In this document: positions 37,788 to 46,662 of the stretch, in pieces
How positions within the stretch are numbered: position 1 is the stretch's first letter
How the letters are laid out: the number at the start of each line of letters is the position of its first letter
Assembly: GCF_022700675.1 (NCBI RefSeq)
Contig: NZ_CP062182.1
Span: forward strand, 248,001-312,000
DNA from: Acinetobacter sp. ASP199
Lineage (GTDB): Bacteria; Pseudomonadota; Gammaproteobacteria; Pseudomonadales; Moraxellaceae
DNA length: 64,000 bases
Direction of reading: 5' to 3'
Program-made: the position numbers and the translations under genes
The notes under the pieces: generated by a model
Databases searched by the model: none
What the model was told of the DNA's origin: nothing
The model's input: only the letters and a program-made list of their open reading frames with translations

Positions 37788-37835
37788 GTTTAGGGACAAT
37801 GAATCGAAGTGATCCTTATCCTTGAATCTTTTCTT

Positions 37836-38600
37836 TTATTCAGCACCATCTGGAACAAAGACATAACCTACGCCCCATACGGTCTGGATATAACGGGCAC
37901 GCGCCGGGTTTTCTTCTACCAGACGACGCAGGCGAGACACTTGAACATCAATCGAGCGTTCCATTGCGCCCCATTCACGACCACGTGCCAGATTCATGAG
38001 CTTGTCACGTGTTAATGGCTCACGTGGATGCTGTACTAAAGCTTTCAGTACGGCAAATTCACCCGTTGTCAGGGTGACCACCTGACCTTCACGCGTTAAG
38101 GTGCGAGTAGAAAGATCAAGTGACCATGGACCAAAGCTGACCACTTCCATTTGCTGGCTTGGCGCACCTGGTACTTCACGAACTTGGCGACGTAAGATGG
38201 CGCGGATACGTGCTAATAACTCATTTGGATTAAATGGTTTAGGCAGATAGTCATCCGCACCGGCTTCAAGTCCTGCGATACGGTCCGAGTCGCTACCACG
38301 TGCTGTCAGCATAATGATGGGTGTATCGATATTGGACTGGCGTAAACGACGACAGATACTCAGACCATCCTCAACAGGGAGCATAAAGTCGAGCACGATC
38401 AGAGAAAACAGTTCTCGCTGCAGCAGTCGGTCCATCTGAGTGGCGTCATGCGCAGTCTTGACCACAAAGCCCTTATCTTCTAAAAAGCGTTGCAGCAAGG
38501 TACGTAAACGGACATCGTCATCGACAACCAGAATGCGTTCTACCCGATCGGTTTCGGTATGTACTGCATCGGGTTTTTCAGCGGGTACAACTAAACTCAT
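37836..38600 (-). CDS. ompR: Response regulator OmpR
   Basis: This 254-aa response regulator has a receiver domain (about 22-138) with acidic Asp27-29, phosphoacceptor Asp71 (VLDFMLP) and Lys121 (LPKPF). The winged-helix DNA-binding domain ends GVGYVFVPDGAE. With EnvZ it controls envelope genes in response to osmotic or related signals. An N-terminal extension of ~18 residues precedes the receiver. A strong AAGGAG site precedes the ATG. Confidence 0.95.
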   Translation of the reverse strand: MSLVVPAEKPDAVHTETDRVERILVVDDDVRLRTLLQRFLEDKGFVVKTAHDATQMDRLLQRELFSLIVLDFMLPVEDGLSICRRLRQSNIDTPIIMLTARGSDSDRIAGLEAGADDYLPKPFNPNELLARIRAILRRQVREVPGAPSQQMEVVSFGPWSLDLSTRTLTREGQVVTLTTGEFAVLKALVQHPREPLTRDKLMNLARGREWGAMERSIDVQVSRLRRLVEENPARARYIQTVWGVGYVFVPDGAE

Positions 38601-38926
38601 AAGGTGCTCCTTTATTCTTTATTGTCGTCTTAAACAAAAACTAATAGATGTCTTGAGTATACGATTCATTTATAGCGATTGACTATGCTCTAAAGCAACA
38701 AAAATTGCAGTTAAAATCAAGGGATGGATACCAAATATATACAGGTAAATGATAAAAGTTTCGCAAATATGAGAGGGTCATGACTTGGATCTAAACGCCA
38801 TTCTTCAAATATTGAAGAACACTGTCATAATTCCTGAAGATAAATTAATAAAAACAATTGTGGATTTTATAGGTCTGGTCTTTATAATCATGCCATTTAG
38901 TACTTATCCTTGTGGGATCAAACACG
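38601..38926. other. Divergent promoter region of ompR and tex
   Basis: This gap must hold the promoters of both divergent genes. On the tex side TTGTGG (38858-38863) and TATAAT (38883-38888) are 19 bases apart, a usable but wide spacing. An 8-bp hairpin TTCTTCAA/TTGAAGAA lies at 38801-38819. No convincing gene is seen. Confidence 0.45.
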
Positions 38927-41281
38927 ATGACTGACTTAGTTCAGCAGTTGGCAAAAGAACTTGCCGTACGTCCAACTCAAGTAGAAGCTGCCATCAAACT
39001 TATTGATGAAGGTGCCAGTGTTCCATTTATTGCACGTTACCGTAAAGAAGTAACGCAGGGCTTAGACGATACGCAACTACGCCAGCTCGATACGCGTTTA
39101 TCATACTTGCGTGATTTGTATGAGCGCCGTGAAAAGGTGATTGAATCACTCAAAGAACAAGATAAATTATCTGATGATTTATTGGTGCGTGTGAATGCCG
39201 CTGAAACCAAAAATGCATTAGAAGAAATTTACGCGCCGTACCGTCCAAAACGTACCAGTAAATCATTCAAGGCTAAAGAGGCTGGTTTAGGCCCGATTGC
39301 CGAAAAAATCTTTAATGAAGCCGTTGATCCAGCAGAAGCTTTAGCGGGCTTTAATCATGAAGATTATCCAGATCAAGAAAGCCAGCTCGATGCGATCCAG
39401 CACATTCTGATTGATGACTGGGCACAGAATATTGCGCTGACGACTGAGCTGAAGGCGACATTTGCAAAAACTGCCATTTTAAAAAGTTTAGTTGCCTCTG
39501 ATGAGAAAAAAGAAGTTGGCAAAAAGTTCCGTGATTACTTCGATTTCTCTGAAAACCTGAACAAAGTGCCTTCGCATCGTCTGTTGGCGATGTTACGTGG
39601 CCGTCAAGAAAACGTATTGGGTTTAAAAGTCGATGGTGAAGATGATGCACCACTGGCGCGTATCGAGACTGAATATAATTTAGAAACTATTCAGCCACAG
39701 GCACGTCAGGATTTCCTGAAGCAAACTGCAAAGCTGTTCTGGCTGGGTAAAGTTCGTCCAACGATTGAACATTCATTGCTGACAGAAAAACGTCTGGCTG
39801 CTGAAACAGAAGCGATGCAGGTCTTTGCTGAAAACCTGCGTCATTTGCTGCTTTCTGCACCTGCAGGGGCGCGTACGACACTGGGTGTAGACCCTGGTAT
39901 CCGTACTGGTGTGAAACTGGCTGTGGTGAATGAGTCTGGTGATGTACTGGCGCATAGCACGATTTATCCGTTTGCACCAAAAGATGATAAAGAAGGTTCA
40001 CTGGCCGAGCTGGCACGTTTATGCCGCGAGTTCAATGTCGACCTGATTGCGATTGGTAATGGTACTGCAAGTCGTGAAACAGAGGCGCTTGTGGCTGAAA
40101 TGATGGCAGCGAACAGCGATCTGAAACTCACTCGCGTTTCTGTGTCTGAAGCCGGTGCTTCGGTTTATTCTGCTTCTGAATTAGCCTCTCAAGAACTTCC
40201 AGAGCTGGACGTGTCGATTCGTGGTGCAGTATCGATTGCACGCCGTTTACAAGATCCATTGGCTGAACTGGTAAAAATCGATCCTAAATCGATTGGTGTA
40301 GGTCAGTATCAACATGACGTGAACCAGACTGGTCTGGCGAAAACCCTTGAAGCAGTGGTAGAAGACTGCGTGAACTCGGTGGGTGTTGATGTCAATACTG
40401 CATCTGCTGCGATCTTGGGTTATATCGCCGGTCTGAATAAATCGATTGCACAGCAGATCGTAGATTTCCGTAAGGAAAATGGCCGTTTTGATAACCGTCA
40501 GTCTTTGAAGAAAGTGCCACGTTTAGGCGAGCGTACTTTTGAGCAGGCTGCGGGCTTCTTGCGTATTCTAGATGGCTCTGAGCCACTGGACGCTTCTGCA
40601 GTACACCCTGAATCATATGCGCTTGTGTCTAAAATTGTTGAAGCGAAAGCAACAACGGTAAAAGACATTATTGGCAATACTGAAATCATTCGCCAGGTAA
40701 ATCCTGAAGAGTTTGCTAATGAGCAATTCGGTCTGCCGACGATTCAAGACGTATTGGCAGAACTGGAAAAACCGGGCCGTGATCCGCGTCCAGAATTCCG
40801 TACTGCGAAGTTCCGTGATGATATTACAGAAGTTGCGCAATTGACTGAAGGCATGCAACTGGAAGGTGTAGTTACCAACGTGACTAACTTTGGTGCTTTT
40901 GTCGATGTTGGTGTACATCAAGACGGTTTGGTACATATTTCTGAACTTGCCAATGAATTTGTCGCTGATCCGCATAAAGTGGTGAAACCGGGTCAAATCG
41001 TGCAAGTGCGTGTTTTGAATGTCGATGCTGAACGTAACCGTGTGAACTTATCGATGCGTCCTGAAGGTTCTGCAGCACCTGCGAAAGCACCACGTCAGCC
41101 ACGTCGCGAAAACAATGAGCCACGTGGTGAACGTAAGCCTCAAGGCAAACGTCCACAGCAAGCACGTCCGCAAGGTGATCGCCCGCATGGTAAGAAACCG
41201 CAAGCAGCTAAGCCACAAGAGCAAAAAATTGGTGGTTTGGGTGCATTGTTATTGCAAGCAGGAATTAAAGGTTCTAAATAA
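38927..41281 (+). CDS. tex: Tex RNA-binding transcription accessory protein
   Basis: This 784-aa homologue of Tex/YhgF is related to eukaryotic Spt6. It has the helical N-terminal Tex domain (VPFIARYRKEVTQGLDDTQL), a RuvC-like YqgF fold (TTLGVDPGIRTGVKLAVV), helix-hairpin-helix repeats (NTASAAILGYIAGLNKSIA) and a C-terminal S1 RNA-binding domain (GMQLEGVVTNVTNFGAFVDV). A Lys/Arg/Pro/Gln-rich tail follows (about 715-770). It acts on transcription or RNA turnover, and is implicated in expression of toxins and in stress tolerance in other species. I use the ATG at 38927; an in-frame GTG at 38912 adds five residues. Confidence 0.95.
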   Translation: MTDLVQQLAKELAVRPTQVEAAIKLIDEGASVPFIARYRKEVTQGLDDTQLRQLDTRLSYLRDLYERREKVIESLKEQDKLSDDLLVRVNAAETKNALEEIYAPYRPKRTSKSFKAKEAGLGPIAEKIFNEAVDPAEALAGFNHEDYPDQESQLDAIQHILIDDWAQNIALTTELKATFAKTAILKSLVASDEKKEVGKKFRDYFDFSENLNKVPSHRLLAMLRGRQENVLGLKVDGEDDAPLARIETEYNLETIQPQARQDFLKQTAKLFWLGKVRPTIEHSLLTEKRLAAETEAMQVFAENLRHLLLSAPAGARTTLGVDPGIRTGVKLAVVNESGDVLAHSTIYPFAPKDDKEGSLAELARLCREFNVDLIAIGNGTASRETEALVAEMMAANSDLKLTRVSVSEAGASVYSASELASQELPELDVSIRGAVSIARRLQDPLAELVKIDPKSIGVGQYQHDVNQTGLAKTLEAVVEDCVNSVGVDVNTASAAILGYIAGLNKSIAQQIVDFRKENGRFDNRQSLKKVPRLGERTFEQAAGFLRILDGSEPLDASAVHPESYALVSKIVEAKATTVKDIIGNTEIIRQVNPEEFANEQFGLPTIQDVLAELEKPGRDPRPEFRTAKFRDDITEVAQLTEGMQLEGVVTNVTNFGAFVDVGVHQDGLVHISELANEFVADPHKVVKPGQIVQVRVLNVDAERNRVNLSMRPEGSAAPAKAPRQPRRENNEPRGERKPQGKRPQQARPQGDRPHGKKPQAAKPQEQKIGGLGALLLQAGIKGSK

Positions 41282-41297
41282 TCGTTAATTACTAATA

Positions 41298-41326
41298 AAA
41301 AAACCTCCCAAATGGGAGGTTTTTTT
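41298..41326 (+). terminator. Bidirectional terminator after tex
   Basis: The 13-bp stem AAAAAACCTCCCA/TGGGAGGTTTTTT has loop AA. It lies between convergent genes. Confidence 0.94.
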
Positions 41327-41337
41327 ATGTCTGATTT

Positions 41338-41655
41338 TTATGAATTAATCATCGGAACAATCCAGCTAGTGATGATCAGCAAAATACCCAGATGCCCCAG
41401 TTTTCGTGTCACATAAACCAGTTTCGATGGTGGCTGTTCCAGCTGCTTTGCATACTCTTCCATGGTGATGCCTTGCTTACCTCGACTGGTAAATAAAAAC
41501 ACGCCCAGATCGATACAGATCAGGATGGTGCCAATATCAGCCACCAATTCCATCAGCTCAAATTGCTGGGTATACAGCGACATGCTAACGCTATAAATCA
41601 GATAAAGTCCAAAGGCTATACATGCATATTGCAGGATCACTAAAAATTTCTGCAT
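41338..41655 (-). CDS. Small inner-membrane protein
   Basis: This 105-aa protein has three hydrophobic segments (about residues 5-25, 36-55 and 84-103). A Lys/Glu-rich loop between the last two contains GKQGITMEEYAKQL. No domain is recognised. The ATG at 41655 is preferred over an in-frame TTG three codons upstream. Function unknown. Confidence 0.7.
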   Translation of the reverse strand: MQKFLVILQYACIAFGLYLIYSVSMSLYTQQFELMELVADIGTILICIDLGVFLFTSRGKQGITMEEYAKQLEQPPSKLVYVTRKLGHLGILLIITSWIVPMINS

Positions 41656-41716
41656 AAATCTCAACAGTTCAAAAAATTAAGGCAATTATACAAACAATTC
41701 GGACAGTCTGCGCCCA

Positions 41717-42793
41717 TTACAAGCTTTGCATCACATCGGCAAAATTCTGCTTCTCAACGAGTTCCAGAAATTCATCTCCCAGGCGCTGACTTTCAGCAAT
41801 ACATTGCTTCCAGAGCTGAATCCGCTGGGCTTGATCCAAACCTTTCAAAGTGAAGTCCTTACGATCCGGTAAACGACCCAAAGGCAAACTTTGCAGATAT
41901 TCCTGAGAGGGTGAAATTAGCAAAGTTCGTGCCTGATTTTCTGGGCTTGCCGTGCGTTTAAACAGTTTATCGAACCAGCCGGGTGTGATGCTGTCGGTAA
42001 AATGCGGATAGAGCACAATCCCTTTGCTCTGGAAGGGCAGGTCTATGTGATAGTCTATCAGGCCACCATCACGGTAATAGCCCTGCGGTGCATCCGGGAT
42101 GTTATTCACCGCTGCCATTACACCCGGAATGGAGGCAGAAGCCATCAACCAGGACAACACACTCTGTTCGGTCAGGGCATGGTAATGCGTAGTAAAGCCA
42201 TCATCGGCAATTTTAAACTGTTCACCGATATTCGGCTGGCTGATGACCCGTTGCATGAAATGCCGGCTATGTTTGCGCGCTACTGCTGTAGTTCCGACAA
42301 TTCCCGCTACAGAAGCCAGTAATGGTAAAGCTTTATCACTTTGGAAAATGTGCTGGGCCTTGATCGACAAGACCGTCAGATGGTAGTCGGGATGATTGAC
42401 CAGATCGGTTTCCTTGCCCTTGACCAGATCTAGCAGCATGCCACGGCAAACTTCGCTGACGTCCTGACGGGTCATCTTCTTGTGAAAGTATAAATGGGTA
42501 TACAAGTCGGCAAGACGTTCAGTGCCTGCTTTGGCTCCCCAGGCCGCGACACTGGCAAAACGCCAGCTGCCAATGGATGAACCGACTAGCGTTCTACGCT
42601 GAGGGGCACGGGGGAAAAACTCGCCAAAAATTGCCTGATCCAGTCCCTGGATCCCGATGCCTTTGGGGCCGCCTGCAGCGCCTGGCACAATATCGACCTG
42701 TTCGGGTTGTAAACCGTCTTTCAGAATCAGCTCACGTGCCTGATGCCCCGCCCGGATTTTCAGGGCAGGCGCATGTTTTTGTAAAATCTGCAT
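41717..42793 (-). CDS. Patatin-like phospholipase
   Basis: This 358-aa lipid acyl hydrolase has the Ser-Asp dyad fold of patatins: oxyanion motif GGPKG (residues 41-45), nucleophile elbow GSSIG with Ser73, and DGG with the catalytic Asp242. There is no signal peptide. The layout is that of the short bacterial patatins, without the barrel domain of PlpD-type secreted forms. The substrate is not predictable. Confidence 0.88.
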   Translation of the reverse strand: MQILQKHAPALKIRAGHQARELILKDGLQPEQVDIVPGAAGGPKGIGIQGLDQAIFGEFFPRAPQRRTLVGSSIGSWRFASVAAWGAKAGTERLADLYTHLYFHKKMTRQDVSEVCRGMLLDLVKGKETDLVNHPDYHLTVLSIKAQHIFQSDKALPLLASVAGIVGTTAVARKHSRHFMQRVISQPNIGEQFKIADDGFTTHYHALTEQSVLSWLMASASIPGVMAAVNNIPDAPQGYYRDGGLIDYHIDLPFQSKGIVLYPHFTDSITPGWFDKLFKRTASPENQARTLLISPSQEYLQSLPLGRLPDRKDFTLKGLDQAQRIQLWKQCIAESQRLGDEFLELVEKQNFADVMQSL

Positions 42794-42905
42794 AGAGGTT
42801 CAACCCATATTCGATCAGTGAGGCTTATTTTAAGCCTCTGCTTACAAGACCCAATGGCAAGATGTGCCCGAAGGTGACTTTAGAGTCATATGCTATTTAG
42901 CAAAT

Positions 42906-42932
42906 AAAAAAAAGCCTGAACGAATCAGGCTT
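42906..42932 (-). terminator. Terminator of the outer-membrane barrel gene
   Basis: On the minus strand the stem AAGCCTGA/TCAGGCTT is followed by an 8-base T run, 8 bases past the stop codon at 42940. Confidence 0.9.
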
Positions 42933-42939
42933 GGTTGAA

Positions 42940-44040
42940 CTAGAAACCGTGGTATTGAATACCGATGGATGCTAGTCCATAGCGCTTATCTAAACGAGAT
43001 GCAGTGACACCGTTATAGAGGAAAGGTACATAACCAATTAAATTATTTTGAAAAATTTGACCCTGTAAATAACCGGTCAACTTAGGTGTAAAGTCATAAC
43101 TGAATTTGGCACCAAAAGTATGGTTGTCCTTGATCGGTGAGTTTCCAAACTTGCTGATTCGGTCATCAATATCCTTGCGCCATAAACGTTGGTATTGATA
43201 AGCGAGCTGGCTTTCAAATTGGCGATAACGCCAGTTCCATGAGCCACCTAGAGAAGTATAGTAACTGTCGTAATTGAGGTCTTTTTTAACATCGAGATCA
43301 AATTGGTCAGCATAGTTCCCGATATCAATATCCCGCACAATGAGACCATCGATAAGACATCGACCTATTGGTGTTGCGCTTAAATTGTTATTCGAGTCAA
43401 TATTAATATTGGCTTTACAGTCCCGGTTATTCCCGGTCAAGTGAACTATTAAATCCAGTTCATCAACTTTAACTTTACTATAACCTAAAGAACCAAATAT
43501 ATTCACTTGGTTCATGAAGTCAATTTTATGTGTATAAATAGTATCAAGCTGAAGTTGGGTATCACGAGGATTAGAAACCATTACCTCATTAATTGTACGA
43601 CCATTTATATTAGTTGGAGAGGTTTTTGCGACTTCATCCGCCTGGTTGCCCCAAAAAGACAATTTAAAAGCAAGATTAGAGCGATCTGTAGATAGACTTG
43701 CTGGAAAGTAAGTAAGGCCCAAGGCGCCGGAATTTAACTTGTTGGTATCTTTTCCGAACTCAATTTCTCGACGCCAGTAATCAGCATTTATAGCCCACTC
43801 AGAATGAAGTTGATACTGTGCACTGATATGTCCCCCAAGATAGTCTCCTGAATCACCTTTTACACCTTCACTTTCTCTTAAGTCCAAAAAGTCCACAGTG
43901 TCATTGACTATATCTAAGCTGGCATTCGTCGTCAGTTTATTTTTAGCAGGAGTAGCTTGTAAAAATAAATCATCGGGTGCAGCATAAGTATAAGAAATAG
44001 TAAATGCTGCAAAAATAAAAAGTAATGATTGATTTTTCAA
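42940..44040 (-). CDS. Predicted outer-membrane barrel protein, 366 aa
   Basis: The product begins with a TTG start codon and a signal peptide, KNQSLLFIFAAFTISYTYAA, so the TTG is needed for a normal N-terminal region. The mature protein alternates polar and aromatic residues in long strands and ends GIQYHGF with the C-terminal Phe of Bam substrates. Two cysteines about 25 residues apart (CKANIN...GRC) may form a disulphide in a loop. It follows the lipoprotein gene by 66 bases, with a palindromic hairpin between. I do not recognise the family; the pairing suggests a joint envelope function. Confidence 0.7.
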   Translation of the reverse strand: MKNQSLLFIFAAFTISYTYAAPDDLFLQATPAKNKLTTNASLDIVNDTVDFLDLRESEGVKGDSGDYLGGHISAQYQLHSEWAINADYWRREIEFGKDTNKLNSGALGLTYFPASLSTDRSNLAFKLSFWGNQADEVAKTSPTNINGRTINEVMVSNPRDTQLQLDTIYTHKIDFMNQVNIFGSLGYSKVKVDELDLIVHLTGNNRDCKANINIDSNNNLSATPIGRCLIDGLIVRDIDIGNYADQFDLDVKKDLNYDSYYTSLGGSWNWRYRQFESQLAYQYQRLWRKDIDDRISKFGNSPIKDNHTFGAKFSYDFTPKLTGYLQGQIFQNNLIGYVPFLYNGVTASRLDKRYGLASIGIQYHGF

Positions 44041-44067
44041 CTTTATTTACCGAATAAGAAGTGAGAG

Positions 44068-44097
44068 AAAAGCCAGTGATTAATCACTGGCTTTTTT
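44068..44097 (-). terminator. Hairpin between the lipoprotein and barrel genes
   Basis: A 28-base perfect palindrome (half-site AAAAGCCAGTGATT) has T runs on both strands. It lies 10 bases past the lipoprotein stop codon, so the downstream gene would be read only by read-through or from its own promoter. Confidence 0.8.
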
Positions 44098-44106
44098 AAT
44101 TTCTGA

Positions 44107-45558
44107 TTATTGAGTTACGAAATAACCTGTAGTGCTAATACCACTAAAGACAGTTTCAGATTTGTTTTCAATGCCAAATGGGGCCAGATTTAATCCTAAA
44201 GCTGCAGATACTGGATACAGGGTAGGAGCTACAAATACTGTTACATCAGCATTAATTGAGCTACTTGCAGCAATCAAATCCTTATAGTCATTATAAGGTT
44301 TACTTAATATTGGAAATACAGTCACTAGATCTGCTAAAGAAATTGAATCACCTGTAAATTCAGTATTCTGTGCAACTTCAAATGTACCCTTAGGTGAGTC
44401 CGCTAAAGTTGTTTCAATTTCAATGATCGCGCCTGCTGGAATAGTAATATTACTAATAGTAGTACTATTATTAAAAGAAACTTTTACATCGCTAATGTAA
44501 GCCGTTAAAGTTTCAAGCTGACCATTTTGACCAATTGCAGCATTTGCCTTGAAACCTAATTTCATCGAATCTGTAGCTATTACTGAATTATTTAAAGTAA
44601 ATTTCACTTTAGCTAGAGAGTCGATAGAATTCTTATTGATTGAAAGACGAGACTCGGGTTTAGAATCAATAATCTGTTGAATATCGTAATTAGCAAAGTT
44701 CAAGCCACTATAGCTAGCTGATGCAATGTTATCCTGAATTTCACCAATAACGGTAGAGTTGTCAGTTAAATAATCTTCTAAATCACCAGTGCTGCCAGTT
44801 GAAGTGAGGGCAGTATTGATAATGGTAGTAACAGCTTCTACCTTGGTTTGACTTGCAGTTAAAGCTTGTTGAACATTGGTGTCGGTTGTAGCTGCTATAG
44901 CAGCGGTGAACACGGCTGCGACCGCATTAGAATCTACGCCTGAGTTAGTAAGAAGCTGCGTATCCTCTGCAGCTGCTTGCACTGCTTGAACTGCCTCATT
45001 AATGGTTAAACCAGAATCTTCAAGTTGAGTTAAAATTTGTTGTAACACAAATACTGCTGCTAATTGTTCATTAGAACCATCAGTAACCGGATCAAATGTG
45101 GTTACGTCTTCATTCAGGCTAAAGCCTAAGTTGGTAAGAACTTGTTCAAAATCTGCTGCTGGAAGTTCTGCTTGCAAAGTAGTTAGAGGACTTGCAACAA
45201 TTTCAGTAGTTGATGCTGCTTGATAATTAATTTCTTTAACTTTTAATTGACCAGCAAATGGAAGTTTGGTAACAGTATCAATCCCACCTGTAATAATGAA
45301 ACCGGTTTCCTGGCAATTTGGTGTAGTATTAAAAGTAAATTTACCATTTTCATCTGTTTTTAAATCTGGGTAAGCCGCTTCACAGTTAGAATTAGTGAAA
45401 TCTACATCTGCTCCCGCCAAATAAAAGTCTACAGCGACACCAGAAATTTCTTTGGAGTTAAAACCGGGCTTCGATGAACCACCGCCGCCTCCACCACAGG
45501 CTGCCAATAATGAAGTTGCTATTGCTAATGTTGTTAATTTAAATATACGATTATTCAT
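44107..45558 (-). CDS. Large surface-type lipoprotein, 483 aa
   Basis: The signal peptide NRIFKLTTLAIATSLLAAC carries lipobox LAAC, followed by a GGGGGGSS tether of the kind seen on exposed lipoproteins. Residues ~35-100 resemble a carboxypeptidase-regulatory-like beta domain (GVAVDFYLAGADVDFTNSNC) with two Cys that may pair. The middle (about 120-270) is Ala/Thr/Gln-rich and helical. The C-terminal half is beta-rich. It is low in Lys/Arg and may face the outside. No enzyme motif is seen. TTAGGGA precedes the ATG. The insertion sequence ends 138 bases upstream. Confidence 0.75.
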   Translation of the reverse strand: MNNRIFKLTTLAIATSLLAACGGGGGGSSKPGFNSKEISGVAVDFYLAGADVDFTNSNCEAAYPDLKTDENGKFTFNTTPNCQETGFIITGGIDTVTKLPFAGQLKVKEINYQAASTTEIVASPLTTLQAELPAADFEQVLTNLGFSLNEDVTTFDPVTDGSNEQLAAVFVLQQILTQLEDSGLTINEAVQAVQAAAEDTQLLTNSGVDSNAVAAVFTAAIAATTDTNVQQALTASQTKVEAVTTIINTALTSTGSTGDLEDYLTDNSTVIGEIQDNIASASYSGLNFANYDIQQIIDSKPESRLSINKNSIDSLAKVKFTLNNSVIATDSMKLGFKANAAIGQNGQLETLTAYISDVKVSFNNSTTISNITIPAGAIIEIETTLADSPKGTFEVAQNTEFTGDSISLADLVTVFPILSKPYNDYKDLIAASSSINADVTVFVAPTLYPVSAALGLNLAPFGIENKSETVFSGISTTGYFVTQ

Positions 45559-45695
45559 AATAATCCCTAATTTCCAAACCTTTGTTTATGAGTTGTGCGT
45601 TATCTTATATCAAATAATAGCTTAAAAAATAAGTAAAATAATTAATTAAATCTACAGCTATTAAATATTCTTTTACAAAATAACTATTAAATAAT

Positions 45696-46578
45696 AGACC
45701 TCTTGCGAAAGTCGTTATTGCAAGTTAATTCGGTTTATCAGTGCAGCGATTAAGTTAATGCGTAAACCGAATCTTTTCCGTCTATTTCGATAGCGTTCAC
45801 TTAATATTCTAAATGTTTTCAATTGACTATTGATGTGTTCGATCACAACTCGTATTTTTCCAAGCATTTTATTGTACTTTTTCTCAACATCAAATAAAGG
45901 TAAATTCTTCTTTTTTTTGATTGGCATCAATAACTTAAATCCCTCTTGTTCTAATCCATAGTACCCTAAATCTGTCAGAACATATTCACAATGTTTAAAC
46001 TTCTTAACCGTTTTTCTTGCCAGTTTAATATCATGCTGACTGCCATTTGATACATCGATCCCTATGATTTGTTTGCTCTGCGGATGATAGATCACTTGGG
46101 TTTTTAGTGTATGTTTCTTCTTTTTACCACTGTAGTACTTACTCTGGTTTTTTTTTCGGGCGTTCTATTGAACATTCTGTCGCATCAATAATGACCCAGT
46201 TAAAGTGTTCGTCTGCTGTGGTAATACTTCGTTTTGGCAGAGTAAAACATCTCGATTTCATCAAAGCATCTTCAACCTTTTTAATGGTTCGATTCACATT
46301 ACTTTCAGCGATATGGTAGTATGCCGCCAATTCTAGTTGAGTGTTGTAGTTGCGTAAGTAATTGAGCGTTAATAACAATTGATCCTCTATAGCTAAAGTA
46401 TGAGGACGACCTGATTTCTTTTTAAGAGATTCTGCTTTTTTTAAAACATCGACCATTTCAGTAAAAACTGGTCGAGGTACACCAACCAAGCGCTTAAATT
46501 CAGAATCTGAAAAACGGTTTAATTTCTCATATCTCATGAAATCTATATTGAGGTATTTTTTACTTTCGCAAGAGGTCT
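45696..46578 (-). mobile_element. IS5-type insertion sequence, 883 bp
   Basis: It is bounded by perfect 16-base inverted repeats, AGACCTCTTGCGAAAG (45696-45711) and its complement (46563-46578). The flanking bases AAT occur on both sides (45693-45695 and 46579-46581), compatible with a 3-base target duplication; a TA duplication is possible if the ends are drawn one base in. It contains one transposase gene in two frames. It lies between ubiB and the lipoprotein gene and interrupts no visible coding sequence. Confidence 0.92.
45715..46537 (-). pseudogene. IS5-family transposase, frameshifted at an A9 run
   Basis: The N-terminal part (46537 to 46139) has the helix-turn-helix domain and first catalytic Asp (VIIDATECSIERP). 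The C-terminal part (about 46150 to 45715) continues in another frame with QSKYYSGKKKKHTLKTQ, the second Asp (VLTDLGYYGL) and the Glu (VIEHINSQLKTFR). The break is at nine consecutive A (plus T, 46148-46156). With eight A the two would join as one protein of about 270 residues with an intact DDE triad. It is either a decayed gene, a slippage-controlled gene, or a sequencing error in the homopolymer. Confidence 0.88.
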
Positions 46579-46662
46579 AATTTATATATTAATGAAGCAA
46601 AAAATAGGCCAACATAGCAAAAATAAGCCTATTTTAAAATGGACTAATTCTAATACATTTAA

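Noticed and set aside
45559..46578. A composite transposon carrying the lipoprotein genes
   Set aside because: Only one IS copy is present in the window and no matching end was seen beyond the lipoprotein and barrel genes.
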